A stretch of DNA of 37,398 nucleotides, taken from Ignavibacteria bacterium. Lineage in GTDB: Bacteria > Bacteroidota > Ignavibacteria > Tepidaquicellales > OLB5. The notes under the pieces were generated by a model that was not told where the DNA came from, ran no database searches, and saw nothing but the letters and a program-made list of their open reading frames with translations. The stretch is taken from the NCBI GenBank assembly GCA_019912545.1, contig JAIOIK010000199.1, forward strand, positions 1-37,398, read 5' to 3'. A program made the translations under genes and the position numbers. Shown in pieces: positions 17,130 to 26,290 of this stretch (its first letter is position 1; every line of letters starts with the position of its first letter).

Positions 17130-19475
17130 TCACTTCACTAATACCATTTTTTTTGAATCTATCTTAGTCCCGCCGGAATACAGCGAATAGAAGTAAACGC
17201 CTGAGGTTAACTCAGTTCCTTCAAAAGTCACCGAGTAAGTCCCGGGGTTCTGATTCTCGTTTACCAACTCCATTACTTCCCGGCCAAGCATATCGTAAAC
17301 CTTCACCAATACATTACCCGATTTTGCAACCTGGTATTTAATAGTTGAGCTTGGATTGAACGGATTAGGATAATTTTGATAGAGCTCGAACTTAGACGGT
17401 ATTTCAGCCGAGATCTGTGTAATACCTATTGGATTCGTACCGCCGCCATCCTGGTAACGCTTGTAAAACTCCTGCAAATATAAATTCGTAACCCTTGCAT
17501 CATGGACGATAAGATAATTTTCGTCATTATCAAATGTTGCATTGTTTGAGAAATTATACGAACCTGTTATTGTAACCGGACTGCTTGATGGAGTATATGC
17601 ATCTATCAACATATACTTATGATGCAATTGTCCGGTTTGGTTATCCACCCATACGTCTGCCGGGGGACTCCACAACGGATTTGAACATCCTCCGCCACTT
17701 AGACCTTTCATTGTTCTGTAAACGCTTGATGAACTGTTTTCTTCGGCATCATCAAACACGCCTCTTACATTCTTACCTGCGTCATACTTAACTTTCATCC
17801 TGTTCATGATGTTGCATCTTGTGTAAGCCAGCACGCAAAATAAGATACTGTTATCTGTCTGCAGGTTTATTGTGTTTTCGATCTGTGAAGAGGGGTTATC
17901 ACTTGGCGAAAAATACGCCTCTACTCTTTTTCCTGCAATATTAAGTATATGGGGTACATTATCTGATTTCTGCGCTCCAAATTTAGACCTTACGATATCT
18001 GGCAGGTCAGTTGCGCTGCCCCACATTTCTTCAAATTCGCGTGTGTAAACAGCAGCCAGTGTTTTATCCTGTATCTCAATAACATTATTTGCATCAGTAT
18101 AGAATTGCTGGTTAGTTATATTGGTTGAGCCAGTCCATACCCAGTCATCGTTGCTAGAAGTTGTATTGCGGTAGTCGAATATAAAAATTTTATTATGCAT
18201 TAGGTCTGAAGATGCCGGGCGTTTTATAATCGGAATTCCCGCTGCTATCAGATCATTCACCAATGTCTGGTTAGTCCTTGAGTCGTAAACAAATCTTATC
18301 TTAACGCCTCTTAACTTTGCGCTTATAAGCGCATCCCGGACCTGGGTCAAGTCATCAAAGCTATAGAGCGCCATATCAATTGAATACTGTGCGGCATCTA
18401 TTCTATCAACAAGTTTAGGCCTGAAGTTCGTAAAACCATTTGCATTTTCACCCGTGCTTAAAGTAGTATCTACTGACTTATTGAAATACACATTGATCGT
18501 TCCGGCTGAGCTTGATTGCGTGCAGAAATACTGCATATTGCTTGTTGCAGTGCCGCTGTCATCGGTTGAGCTTACATTATAATAGTATATTCTGCCCTGC
18601 TGAAGACCGCTTAAAACCATGCTGTGATTTGTAGTCAGAGAACCATTGGAGATAGAATCAGTATAAGCAATTACCTGGTAGTTTGAATCAGCAAGCTGCC
18701 AGCGAACCTTTGAGTTTGACGGCGTTGAGGTCTGCCATGAGATAGTGACGCTGTTTTGCAGAATATTTGAGTATGATATTGAGCTTAACAGCGGTCCGGA
18801 ACTGTAAGTAATGAAATCATTCAAAGATCTTGGTAAAATCTGGTATCCGGAAGAGTAAGGAGGAGATGAATCAAACTGGCTGACAAGTGCAATAACATCA
18901 AAAGGGAATGACGGAATAGGTGCATTTGAAATATTAGTAGATGAATATATTCTGATCTCCACAGAATCATTCCCCACAAGTATTCTGTAATTTGTGCCGC
19001 TTGAGCTTGTAGTCCATGTCGTTACATTTGCACCGGATGTATTATGTACCGCAGTCACGCCGTTGATCCTGATAAGCTGTGCTTCATAATTTTCACCGTT
19101 AACTCTTATGTCGCTGCAGGTAACTACTCTTGAAGAATACGGCCTGTTAGTTGCAAGAACTGTCGAACTGTTTACAGGAGTAAATTCTGTTAGCCCGTTA
19201 TACTGAGTAACAACTCCGGTAACTTCAACACTATCACCGCCATTTGTATTAGTCCAGAAATTACCGTCATAACCGATCATCCCGCCGGTTGGGTCCTGGA
19301 AATAAACCAGCGGAGTGGCAAGCTCTAATGACATTGTTACAACACCGCGTACGGTGACCGTCTGACCAAGCAGCAGCGGAACCCCGTTAGCATCCTGTCT
19401 GCGAATAGAATCAATTGGTATTACCTGTGCATACACACTCATGCATGCCAGAAGCAGGAAAATTACTTTTTTCAT
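17130..19475 (-). CDS. Secreted OB-fold / Fn3 / phospholipase-D-like (HKD) protein with T9SS sorting domain
   Basis: The 781-residue protein has a signal peptide (1-17) and then an OB-fold-type region (about 20-220) with the VTVRGVVT...VYFQDPTGG pattern seen in secreted nuclease-associated OB domains. A fibronectin type III domain follows (225-320). Two HKD half-sites come next: H427-x-K429-x4-D434 with GSTN at 449-452, and H618-x-K620-x4-D625 with GSYN at 638-641. The type A sorting domain starts near 697 (YQNYPNPFNP). Both HKD motifs are intact, so a phosphodiesterase is expected. HKD enzymes include phospholipases and nucleases; the OB-folds slightly favour nucleic acid. It is the last gene of the minus-strand envelope cluster, 18 bp after the NHL lipoprotein gene. 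Confidence 0.88.
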   Translation of the reverse strand: MKKVIFLLLACMSVYAQVIPIDSIRRQDANGVPLLLGQTVTVRGVVTMSLELATPLVYFQDPTGGMIGYDGNFWTNTNGGDSVEVTGVVTQYNGLTEFTPVNSSTVLATNRPYSSRVVTCSDIRVNGENYEAQLIRINGVTAVHNTSGANVTTWTTSSSGTNYRILVGNDSVEIRIYSSTNISNAPIPSFPFDVIALVSQFDSSPPYSSGYQILPRSLNDFITYSSGPLLSSISYSNILQNSVTISWQTSTPSNSKVRWQLADSNYQVIAYTDSISNGSLTTNHSMVLSGLQQGRIYYYNVSSTDDSGTATSNMQYFCTQSSSAGTINVYFNKSVDTTLSTGENANGFTNFRPKLVDRIDAAQYSIDMALYSFDDLTQVRDALISAKLRGVKIRFVYDSRTNQTLVNDLIAAGIPIIKRPASSDLMHNKIFIFDYRNTTSSNDDWVWTGSTNITNQQFYTDANNVIEIQDKTLAAVYTREFEEMWGSATDLPDIVRSKFGAQKSDNVPHILNIAGKRVEAYFSPSDNPSSQIENTINLQTDNSILFCVLAYTRCNIMNRMKVKYDAGKNVRGVFDDAEENSSSSVYRTMKGLSGGGCSNPLWSPPADVWVDNQTGQLHHKYMLIDAYTPSSSPVTITGSYNFSNNATFDNDENYLIVHDARVTNLYLQEFYKRYQDGGGTNPIGITQISAEIPSKFELYQNYPNPFNPSSTIKYQVAKSGNVLVKVYDMLGREVMELVNENQNPGTYSVTFEGTELTSGVYFYSLYSGGTKIDSKKMVLVK

Positions 19476-19493
19476 AATGCTTATGTTTTATTA

Positions 19494-20636
19494 TTAATTA
19501 TTATCAGTAGAAAGTATGAATCTCAGCACACGGTTATTGCCCGTATCACAGATATAAAGGGTCTTGTTGAAGAATGCAACACCAAGCGGAGTTCTGAATT
19601 GTGTTGAGAACGAACCGTTGCCTCCAAATGATTCAGATTTAAGCTTGCCAAGAGAATTAAATTTGTACAATGAGTCCTTGTATGAATCAATTACATAAAT
19701 ATTACTGAACTGGTCAAGCGTAATATCTGCAGGCTCTATCATTAAGCCGTTTTTCAGCAGGTCAACATTGCTTGAAGGACTGAACTTTGGTGTATAAGTG
19801 CCTTCCACATCATCATACAAACACCATTGAACCTTAAATGCTGCATTGGATGACTTTTGAATATAAATGAAATCAGAATTATTGTACGTGAAAGTTGTCA
19901 GTCCCGAAACTTCCTGTATTGACATTAATCCCTGCCCGTCAACTTCAAAACCAGGTAATCTTTCGGGCACGGGACTTGTATTATCAAATCTGTCAATTCT
20001 GAAAATAGCGTTATCCGGATCAATAGGGCTTGAGTTATTTGGGCCTGAACGCGAAACCAAATAGTAGTTATCCTGGAATGTTGCTATACCGGAGAACCTG
20101 CCATGATCGCCGGGAATAGGCGTGGGCTGATTGGAACGGAATGCCACAGTTGGCGTAACATTACTCAAAATACCGCCGTTTGGCTGGAGCTTAAACCTGT
20201 AAACAACATCAACTGTATCAAGAATGTTAGGCGGTATAGTATCAATAACTGACCCAATGACAAGAAGATCAAAATTCCTGTCTTGTGTTATCTTCTTAGG
20301 CCTTAAAATAAAGTTGGAATAGCTGACAACTGCGCCTGCAAGATTAAGCTGAACTATCCTGTCATTATTTTTATCTGCAATATAGATCTGCTGGTCATAT
20401 CCAAAGTGTATATCCACCGGCTCGTTGAATCCGGTTACTACCGGAGTTATCGGTATATAAACAGTATCGCCAATTGTCCCCGGGTCTTCGTTTATAGGGA
20501 ATTGCGAAAGATCAATTTTGTCTTCCTCTGCACATCCGGGTACTAATAAGAAAGCAATCAGCAAAATAATGAAATTCATCCAGTACTTTGCTGATGACCG
20601 GATGCTACTTAATATTTGTGTACTTCTGATATTCAA
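19494..20636 (-). CDS. NHL-repeat outer-membrane or periplasmic lipoprotein
   Basis: This 380-residue protein carries a lipobox LVPGC (Cys35) followed by AEED. Repeats of the NHL propeller type include PVDIHFGYDQQIYIADKNND, DQFSNIYVIDSYKDSLYKFN and PLGVAFFNKTLYICDTGNN, the latter near the C-terminus. The start is either TTG at 20636, giving a long basic leader before the hydrophobic core, or ATG at 20579, giving a leader without positive charge; I prefer TTG. It begins 3 bp after the PorV/PorQ-like gene, so it is in the same operon. NHL propellers usually bind proteins or glycans; no catalytic residues are recognisable. Confidence 0.8.
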   Translation of the reverse strand: MNIRSTQILSSIRSSAKYWMNFIILLIAFLLVPGCAEEDKIDLSQFPINEDPGTIGDTVYIPITPVVTGFNEPVDIHFGYDQQIYIADKNNDRIVQLNLAGAVVSYSNFILRPKKITQDRNFDLLVIGSVIDTIPPNILDTVDVVYRFKLQPNGGILSNVTPTVAFRSNQPTPIPGDHGRFSGIATFQDNYYLVSRSGPNNSSPIDPDNAIFRIDRFDNTSPVPERLPGFEVDGQGLMSIQEVSGLTTFTYNNSDFIYIQKSSNAAFKVQWCLYDDVEGTYTPKFSPSSNVDLLKNGLMIEPADITLDQFSNIYVIDSYKDSLYKFNSLGKLKSESFGGNGSFSTQFRTPLGVAFFNKTLYICDTGNNRVLRFILSTDNN

Positions 20637-20639
20637 TAT

Positions 20640-21629
20640 CTATTTTTTCTTATCAAGCAAAAGATTTATACTTAAACGATGAGTAAATCCAAGATCCTTA
20701 AAATTCGCTACAGAATAATCAAAAGATGTTTTGGTGATGGATATCGGTACTTTCAAACCGATTCCGGCTGAATAATTTTCGGCTTCAACATTGAATTTAT
20801 ATCCTGCCCTTAGGAATAGAAAATTCTTGTATGAATATTCCGCGCCGATATTAAGATTCTCTGCATTATCGTTGGGGTGATTCAACTGAATTGCAGTCGT
20901 TAGTTTGTTGGTTTTGTTATCAATCGGGTCATATGCAAAGCCAATCCTGAACATGGTAGGAGGGGGGAATTGCTGGAATTCCGATATAGTCTGCCCGGTA
21001 GAACTTATTATACTTCCGCTTGGCTTAACCTGAGGCCCGAAATTGGAAATAGTTACTGCAAAGCGTGTGTTGGAAAGCCCAGTCCAGTAATACGTACCAA
21101 GATCGAACATGAAGCCCCGCATCTTTAGTTCAGCAAGTGTTTCCTCAACATACTTGACCGTAACTCCAAATGAAAATTGTTCTGTCAGCTTTCTGGCAAA
21201 AGTGAGCCCTATACCCAGATCTCCGTATTTAAAATATTCACCGGTACCGCCCGGCTGGAATTCTGTTGTCTTCCGCATTGCGGGAGTGTTAAGTGAGGTA
21301 ACACTCAAGCCAACAGCATTATTGCCGCCAAACCTGTAAACACCTCCAAAGAATTCATGGTTAAGATCAACTAACCACTCTGCATGAGAGAAATGAACGC
21401 CGTTTTCTTCAAACTGCATAAGCCCGGCGGGATTCCAGTACAAGGCTGTCATATCATTTGCAACTGCAACAAATGTTTCGCCCATTCCCGTAGCTCTTCC
21501 GCCAACTCCTATTTTCAGAAATTGGAATGAAGAAGTTCCCGCACGCTGGTTACCAAGCTGTGGAATTAGCTGAGCGTTTGCAACGGATGCGATCAGGATT
21601 AAGATTAATATGTGTAAATATTTTTTCAA
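20640..21629 (-). CDS. PorV/PorQ family outer-membrane barrel protein (UPF0164-like)
   Basis: The 329-residue protein has a signal peptide (MKKYLHILILILIASVANA). The N-terminal signature of the PorV/PorQ group follows: FLKIGVGGRATGMGETFVAVANDMTALYWNPAGL at about 38-71. Amphipathic beta-strands continue to the C-terminus, consistent with a FadL-like barrel. In T9SS, PorV carries folded cargo to the attachment complex and binds sorting domains. This one lies among T9SS cargo genes and may be a paralogue dedicated to them; that is inference. The start is TTG at 21629. The ending (NLLLDKKK) is less typical of an outer-membrane protein than a terminal aromatic. Confidence 0.82.
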   Translation of the reverse strand: MKKYLHILILILIASVANAQLIPQLGNQRAGTSSFQFLKIGVGGRATGMGETFVAVANDMTALYWNPAGLMQFEENGVHFSHAEWLVDLNHEFFGGVYRFGGNNAVGLSVTSLNTPAMRKTTEFQPGGTGEYFKYGDLGIGLTFARKLTEQFSFGVTVKYVEETLAELKMRGFMFDLGTYYWTGLSNTRFAVTISNFGPQVKPSGSIISSTGQTISEFQQFPPPTMFRIGFAYDPIDNKTNKLTTAIQLNHPNDNAENLNIGAEYSYKNFLFLRAGYKFNVEAENYSAGIGLKVPISITKTSFDYSVANFKDLGFTHRLSINLLLDKKK

Positions 21630-21710
21630 ACTCTATTTAAATTGTATATTCAATTTGTATCTTCTTAGTTGCCGCGACCTTTTAGTCTTAGTTGTTTATT
21701 CAAATGATCT

Positions 21711-21816
21711 ACACACCCCGTCTTCACCTTCTCCGAAGGAGCTCCTTCGGAGCGGTGAATCCACCCCTGCCTGCGCCGAGACTTCGGCTGGCAGGCCTCT
21801 CGAGAGGGGAATTTTA
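21711..21816 (+). repeat. ACACACCCC...CTCTCGAGAG composite palindrome, copy C (interrupted)
   Basis: The unit starts ACACACCCC (21711) and ends in a CCTCTCGAGAGG hairpin followed by GGAATTTTA. About 76 bp separate the two parts, holding a perfect 22-base palindrome (CTCCGAAGGAG/CTCCTTCGGAG, 21731-21752) itself flanked by TTCACC/GGTGAA, and a second hairpin around GCCGA/TCGGC inside CTGCC/GGCAG (about 21767-21795). It lies in the 281-bp spacer between the TonB receptor gene and the PorV/PorQ-like gene. Further right the spacer has TCACTCAA-type low-complexity sequence. Confidence 0.75.
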
Positions 21817-21910
21817 ACTTCTGCCTTTGAGGATAAATATCTTTTTATAACTCTACACCCTCAGCTCACTCAATTCACTCTACTCACTCAATGCACTCAA
21901 CACACTCTAT

Positions 21911-24751
21911 TTAGTACTGGAATGAAACACCAAATCTCAGCTGCCTTGGCGATAAGAATCTAGCAGGATTATACGGATATGGCGAGAGCGGCGCCTGAAG
22001 ATCAGGATATGACGGGTCATTCCACCCGTTTGGTGTCGGGTCGCCGTACTCATAAGCTCGGCCCGTTACCGGATTTATTATAGCAGCATTCTTAATGTTC
22101 AGAATATTTGTAACTTCAAATGTTAACGTTAGCTTCATATTCTTAAACCTGAAATACTTATCAATACTCATATCAAGCCAGAACCAATCAGCGGCAAGTT
22201 TACTTAACGGATTGTTTATGTCAGATTCATATTCGGGCCTTCCATCAGAAAGCGTTCCGACAAGAATTTGCGGAGTATATCTCTTTCCGGATTGGAAGAA
22301 ACCCCTGAACTTAACAGAAATGTCATCCACAATGTTCTTTCCGAATCCGAATATTCCGTTACCCTTGGCAAAGAAGAAACTAGTATTTGCTGATATCTGA
22401 AGCGGCCTATCCCAGCTTAAATAATTCTCGCCAATTGTTTCAAATGCGCCGCCGGTTGCAACAAGATATCCCTGGTCAGGAGAAGAGCTTTTGCCTGTAG
22501 CTATCGAATAGGTAACATTCAGATTACCGTTGAACCATTTACCAATTCGTTTTTTATAATCAAGCTCTATACCGCGTGATTTGGTGTAATCCTGGTTAAC
22601 ATATGTAATAAAACTCTGTCCGGCAAAACGCGGGTCATCTATTTTGGCGGAGACAGTTGCAACATAATCATATATATCTTTGTAGTAAGCCGTTACTGTA
22701 AATACATCGTCATTGGTAAACTGATTTCTTAAACCTAATTCATATGAAACTGTCGTTTCCGGATTCAGGTTCGGATTGCCGAACTTCTGGAATGAAGACT
22801 TAGAGCTTACATTACCAATTTTAGCATATACAAATTGCGGTTTCGGCCTTTTCGAAAAATGCCCGTAACTGAAAAACAGTGTCTGGTTATCAGTGATCGG
22901 ATGCGATATACCAATCCTTGGGGAAAGCCTTCCTTTCCACCTTCTGCCAAACAAGCCATATGTATCCTCCATATAAGCTTTTTTCACTGCTTCAGGAATA
23001 GTTACAGCATTTGGATTATTTATAGCATCATCAACAAGCTTACCCGGGAACCAGTAATCAAACCTTAACCCGAAGTTCAGGATCATTCCTTTAAATGTAA
23101 GCTTATCCTGCGCGTAAAACGCGCCAAACATCGGGTAAACTTTGTAGGCATCATTGTTAAGTCCAAAAGTCCCGATCCACGGCTTGTAAATATCAATAAG
23201 CTGCATTTCCTGGTATCCGGCCTCAAAGCCTGCTTTAAAGCGGTTCTTGGGATTAAAAGTATGGCTAAGGTCACCTTTTAATCTGTATTCATTTACATAA
23301 TGGTCATGCCATGTATAACCATTACCAACATCAAAAAATCCGTCTCCAGGAATTATACCGTAAGGATTATTTGTATCACCGGTATTGTAATACACAAAAG
23401 GAGGTTTTATGATATCCTGCGGCTCTGTGTACTCGTCCCAATTAAGGCCGTTTGCATCAACTCTAAGCTGAGTGAAAAACTTGGTAAGCTTTATCTCGTA
23501 TAATGTCTTTGTTCCTACAGCATGCTCCCAGCCTAAGTTGTGGAAGATGTTAAGGTGAGTATATGTATTGGCATTATCAAGTATCTCCTGGAAATTATAC
23601 TGGTAACCCGGATCAGGCTCAACATACTCAAGGTTTGTCTGCAGGCTCTGCGAATTCTGATTTATGGCTACTGACTGGTTGAACGAATACGAGAGTTTCA
23701 TATTGTCTCTAATTTTCCATGTAGCTTTTGCGAGCCAGTACCAGTTATTATTCTGCCTTGGAGCGAATTTTGTACCTTTATATATAGAGGAATAAAGCTG
23801 CTTTGATTTATACCCCGGGAAATTGTCATCAGTCAATCCCGCAACAGACGTAAACCCGTCCGAAATATTCATTAAGAAATTTCCGAAGAAAGTGATCTCT
23901 CCCGGAATTTTTATTCCCAGTAAACGTTTGAACAGGAATTTCGTGATCGGCTCAGGGCCACTTACGTTGGCTTCAAATACATCTGTATTGAATGATGACT
24001 TTGAATCCTTGTTGAAACCCAGATTATCTCTTTTGTAAGAAAGATTCAGTGAATATTTCTCATATGCCCCGTCTTTTGTCTTAACGTTTACAACCCCTGA
24101 AGTTGCCTGTCCGTACTCAGCATTGTACCCGCCGGTTATGACCTCAACTTCTTCGAGCGCCTGAGCCGATAGCTGCAGCCCGAATCCTGTGCCTGCAAGC
24201 GGATCCTGAACGGAAACTCCATCCAGTAAAAATGAATTATCATCACTTCTTCCGCCGCGTATAAACAAAGCATCATCCTGCTTAATAACGCCCGGCTGAA
24301 GTGTTACAACATCAATAACATTTTCAACTATCTTTCCCTCAATATCTTTGCTTGTCATAACATGCTTGCTTTCGGTCTGCTCAATATCCAGAAGCGGCCG
24401 CTCGCCAACAACAAGTATTTCTTCGCCGACTGTAAATGATGAGGTGCTGAGTACAATATCCAAAATTGTGCTTTGACCGTTTTTGACCTTGATATCAGTG
24501 TACTCTACGGTTTTGTAGCCAATAGAGGAAACTTCGATCGTGTATTCGCCTTCAGGCACGCTTGGCAGGAAGTATTTGCCGTCAATATCGGTAGCAGTGC
24601 CTATATAGCTTCCTTTTATCTTCACATTTACATCCGGCAGGGGATTCTTTGAAGAATCCAGTACGCTTCCGCTTATATCACCATTTTGACTGTATATAGC
24701 GGCAGTCATAATGAAAAATAAAACCAATATTTTAGAAATATGTTTTATCAT
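21911..24751 (-). CDS. TonB-dependent outer-membrane receptor with CarboxypepD-reg-like domain
   Basis: This 946-residue receptor has a signal peptide (1-21) and a carboxypeptidase regulatory-like beta-sandwich (about 24-105, GDISGSVLDSSKNPLPDVNV). The TonB plug follows (about 125-225), with FIRGGRSDDNSFLLDGVSV and GGYNAEYGQATSGVVNV. A 22-strand barrel runs to the C-terminal aromatic residue (RFGVSFQY). It imports a ligand across the outer membrane using TonB energy. Unlike SusC partners it is not paired with a recognisable SusD. Its gene starts 1 bp after the stop of the lipoprotein gene at 24753, which may encode a surface partner. Substrate unknown. Confidence 0.93.
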   Translation of the reverse strand: MIKHISKILVLFFIMTAAIYSQNGDISGSVLDSSKNPLPDVNVKIKGSYIGTATDIDGKYFLPSVPEGEYTIEVSSIGYKTVEYTDIKVKNGQSTILDIVLSTSSFTVGEEILVVGERPLLDIEQTESKHVMTSKDIEGKIVENVIDVVTLQPGVIKQDDALFIRGGRSDDNSFLLDGVSVQDPLAGTGFGLQLSAQALEEVEVITGGYNAEYGQATSGVVNVKTKDGAYEKYSLNLSYKRDNLGFNKDSKSSFNTDVFEANVSGPEPITKFLFKRLLGIKIPGEITFFGNFLMNISDGFTSVAGLTDDNFPGYKSKQLYSSIYKGTKFAPRQNNNWYWLAKATWKIRDNMKLSYSFNQSVAINQNSQSLQTNLEYVEPDPGYQYNFQEILDNANTYTHLNIFHNLGWEHAVGTKTLYEIKLTKFFTQLRVDANGLNWDEYTEPQDIIKPPFVYYNTGDTNNPYGIIPGDGFFDVGNGYTWHDHYVNEYRLKGDLSHTFNPKNRFKAGFEAGYQEMQLIDIYKPWIGTFGLNNDAYKVYPMFGAFYAQDKLTFKGMILNFGLRFDYWFPGKLVDDAINNPNAVTIPEAVKKAYMEDTYGLFGRRWKGRLSPRIGISHPITDNQTLFFSYGHFSKRPKPQFVYAKIGNVSSKSSFQKFGNPNLNPETTVSYELGLRNQFTNDDVFTVTAYYKDIYDYVATVSAKIDDPRFAGQSFITYVNQDYTKSRGIELDYKKRIGKWFNGNLNVTYSIATGKSSSPDQGYLVATGGAFETIGENYLSWDRPLQISANTSFFFAKGNGIFGFGKNIVDDISVKFRGFFQSGKRYTPQILVGTLSDGRPEYESDINNPLSKLAADWFWLDMSIDKYFRFKNMKLTLTFEVTNILNIKNAAIINPVTGRAYEYGDPTPNGWNDPSYPDLQAPLSPYPYNPARFLSPRQLRFGVSFQY

Positions 24752-24752
24752 A

Positions 24753-26141
24753 TTAATTATATATCCCGAAATCGGAGCCTAAAACTTTCCTGATAAAAAA
24801 TACTGCATTGCCGTTGCCGTTCATCCTGTTTAACGGAACAGACAGAAAGAATACTTTCGGATTTACTACTGCATCCTTAATGCATACTGTCAATTTAGTT
24901 GTATCATAAGGCGGATTGAAAGGAACATTATAAATTACCGGTGTTCCGTTCCTGTATTTGATCCCTCTTACGTTATCCGGAGAAGGAGATGCCGCTTCCA
25001 GTACAGGATAATTATTATCCACTACTATTACCTGCGTTTGAAATGTAACATTTGCGAAGAAATTTGTAACGCTATCAACAGGAGCAAAATTTACTATGCT
25101 GCCCTGCTGGTCAATATTATTCGGAAATCCCGTTGAGAAGAATATCTTTCCGCCTGCCACTAAATAAAACGGCAGCGTTTGCTGGGCTAAATCGAAATTC
25201 GCATTATCTGTTGTGCTGTTACCTCTATAAGCATACCAAACTATACAGGGAAAAAGTTTCAGAGTTTCTGTGAACATCGATACGATCTTAGGCAGATTTG
25301 CACCGGCAGATGTTTTAATATCTAGCTTGCTGTAATTCCCAACGGCAGGTGAATCCAAAGCGCCCTGGTAAAACTCAGCTGCCTGCTGATTATCAAGTAT
25401 AGATGAAGGATAATCGTCGATCAACAGAACTCTTCCGCGTGGTTCGCGAACGTACCATGTTTTGCCGGTATCTGGCATTGTAACAACCGGACTGTATATC
25501 CCTGCTATATCTCTGACTTTAAGATAAAGCTTATTGTTTGAATTCGGCACAATACCATTTGATTGCCTTAGGGTCAGCGATGAAGTTGTTGCAGAAACTT
25601 CATTCCATGAACTTGTATCATTCAAAGCCCAAAAGTATTTACTTATAGTGTTATCTCCATCCGGATCAGTTCCTGTCCATGCAAATACAGCTACGGTAAA
25701 AGATGTATCAGGGATAGATGTTCCTGAATTAAAACTAACACTTGGCGCAGAATTAAAAACAGGGTACAAATTTGTTGCAGGTGTTGGATCGATATTTCCC
25801 TTATCGTCAATTGCCGCAACCCAGAATCTGAAAGTGCTATCGTTACCCACAATAACAAGCTGGAAAGTGCTGTCATTTAATGTGGTTGTTGTCCAGTTTG
25901 TGCTATCGAAGCTGAACCGGAATCCGCTCAACAGCCCGTCAGGGTCGTCTCCCCACCATGCTATCTTTATGCGTGTTACATGGGGACTGATAATGCTATC
26001 CGGAAATAAAGATAAATACGTTTGTGGCGGGGAATTGGTTACAGTTCCCTGCGGCAATTCTGTGCAGCTTTGCAGGAATACCATTCCCGAAAGCACTATC
26101 ATCAAAACCGCTAAATTGTATTTATACTTTTTCAACAACAC
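24753..26141 (-). CDS. Lipoprotein with Fn3-like domains, possible TonB receptor partner
   Basis: The 462-residue protein has a lipoprotein signal (VFLQSC, Cys26). Two immunoglobulin/Fn3-like segments follow (about 40-130 and 130-235), the first containing IKIAWWGDDPDGLLSGFRFSF and the second FAWTGTDPDGDNTISKYFWALN. An alpha/beta region with RVLLIDDYPSS near 236-246 comes after that; it resembles secreted proteins with a DUF4159/GATase-like domain but I cannot assign it firmly. The start is GTG at 26141. It lies 1 bp upstream of the TonB receptor gene, the position normally held by SusD-like genes (here in the opposite order). A surface substrate-capture role is therefore possible but unproven. 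Confidence 0.75.
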   Translation of the reverse strand: MLLKKYKYNLAVLMIVLSGMVFLQSCTELPQGTVTNSPPQTYLSLFPDSIISPHVTRIKIAWWGDDPDGLLSGFRFSFDSTNWTTTTLNDSTFQLVIVGNDSTFRFWVAAIDDKGNIDPTPATNLYPVFNSAPSVSFNSGTSIPDTSFTVAVFAWTGTDPDGDNTISKYFWALNDTSSWNEVSATTSSLTLRQSNGIVPNSNNKLYLKVRDIAGIYSPVVTMPDTGKTWYVREPRGRVLLIDDYPSSILDNQQAAEFYQGALDSPAVGNYSKLDIKTSAGANLPKIVSMFTETLKLFPCIVWYAYRGNSTTDNANFDLAQQTLPFYLVAGGKIFFSTGFPNNIDQQGSIVNFAPVDSVTNFFANVTFQTQVIVVDNNYPVLEAASPSPDNVRGIKYRNGTPVIYNVPFNPPYDTTKLTVCIKDAVVNPKVFFLSVPLNRMNGNGNAVFFIRKVLGSDFGIYN

Positions 26142-26194
26142 GTTTAATTGTTTTGCAGGTCAATGGCATGCCTTTGACTTTTATCATAATTCTA

Positions 26195-26258
26195 ACACAC
26201 CCCTTCGACTGCTGTCTTACCAGCCAGCAGTCTCTTCCCCTCTCCAGAGGGGAATTAT
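26195..26258 (+). repeat. ACACACCCC...CCCCTCT composite palindrome, copy B (interrupted)
   Basis: ACACACCCC (26195-26203) and the hairpin CCCCTCT/AGAGGGG followed by AATTATA (26237-26258) are separated by 33 bp. These contain a different hairpin, GACTGCTG/CAGCAGTC (26207-26232). The uninterrupted form is seen at 37206-37226. Confidence 0.78.
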
Positions 26259-26290
26259 ACAGCACAAAAATGTCTTTCCAATACCCTCCC

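Noticed and set aside
24753-26141. SusD-like partner of the TonB receptor
   Set aside because: The protein shows Fn3-like beta domains and no helical TPR-type SusD fold or motifs, so only a possible partner role is suggested.
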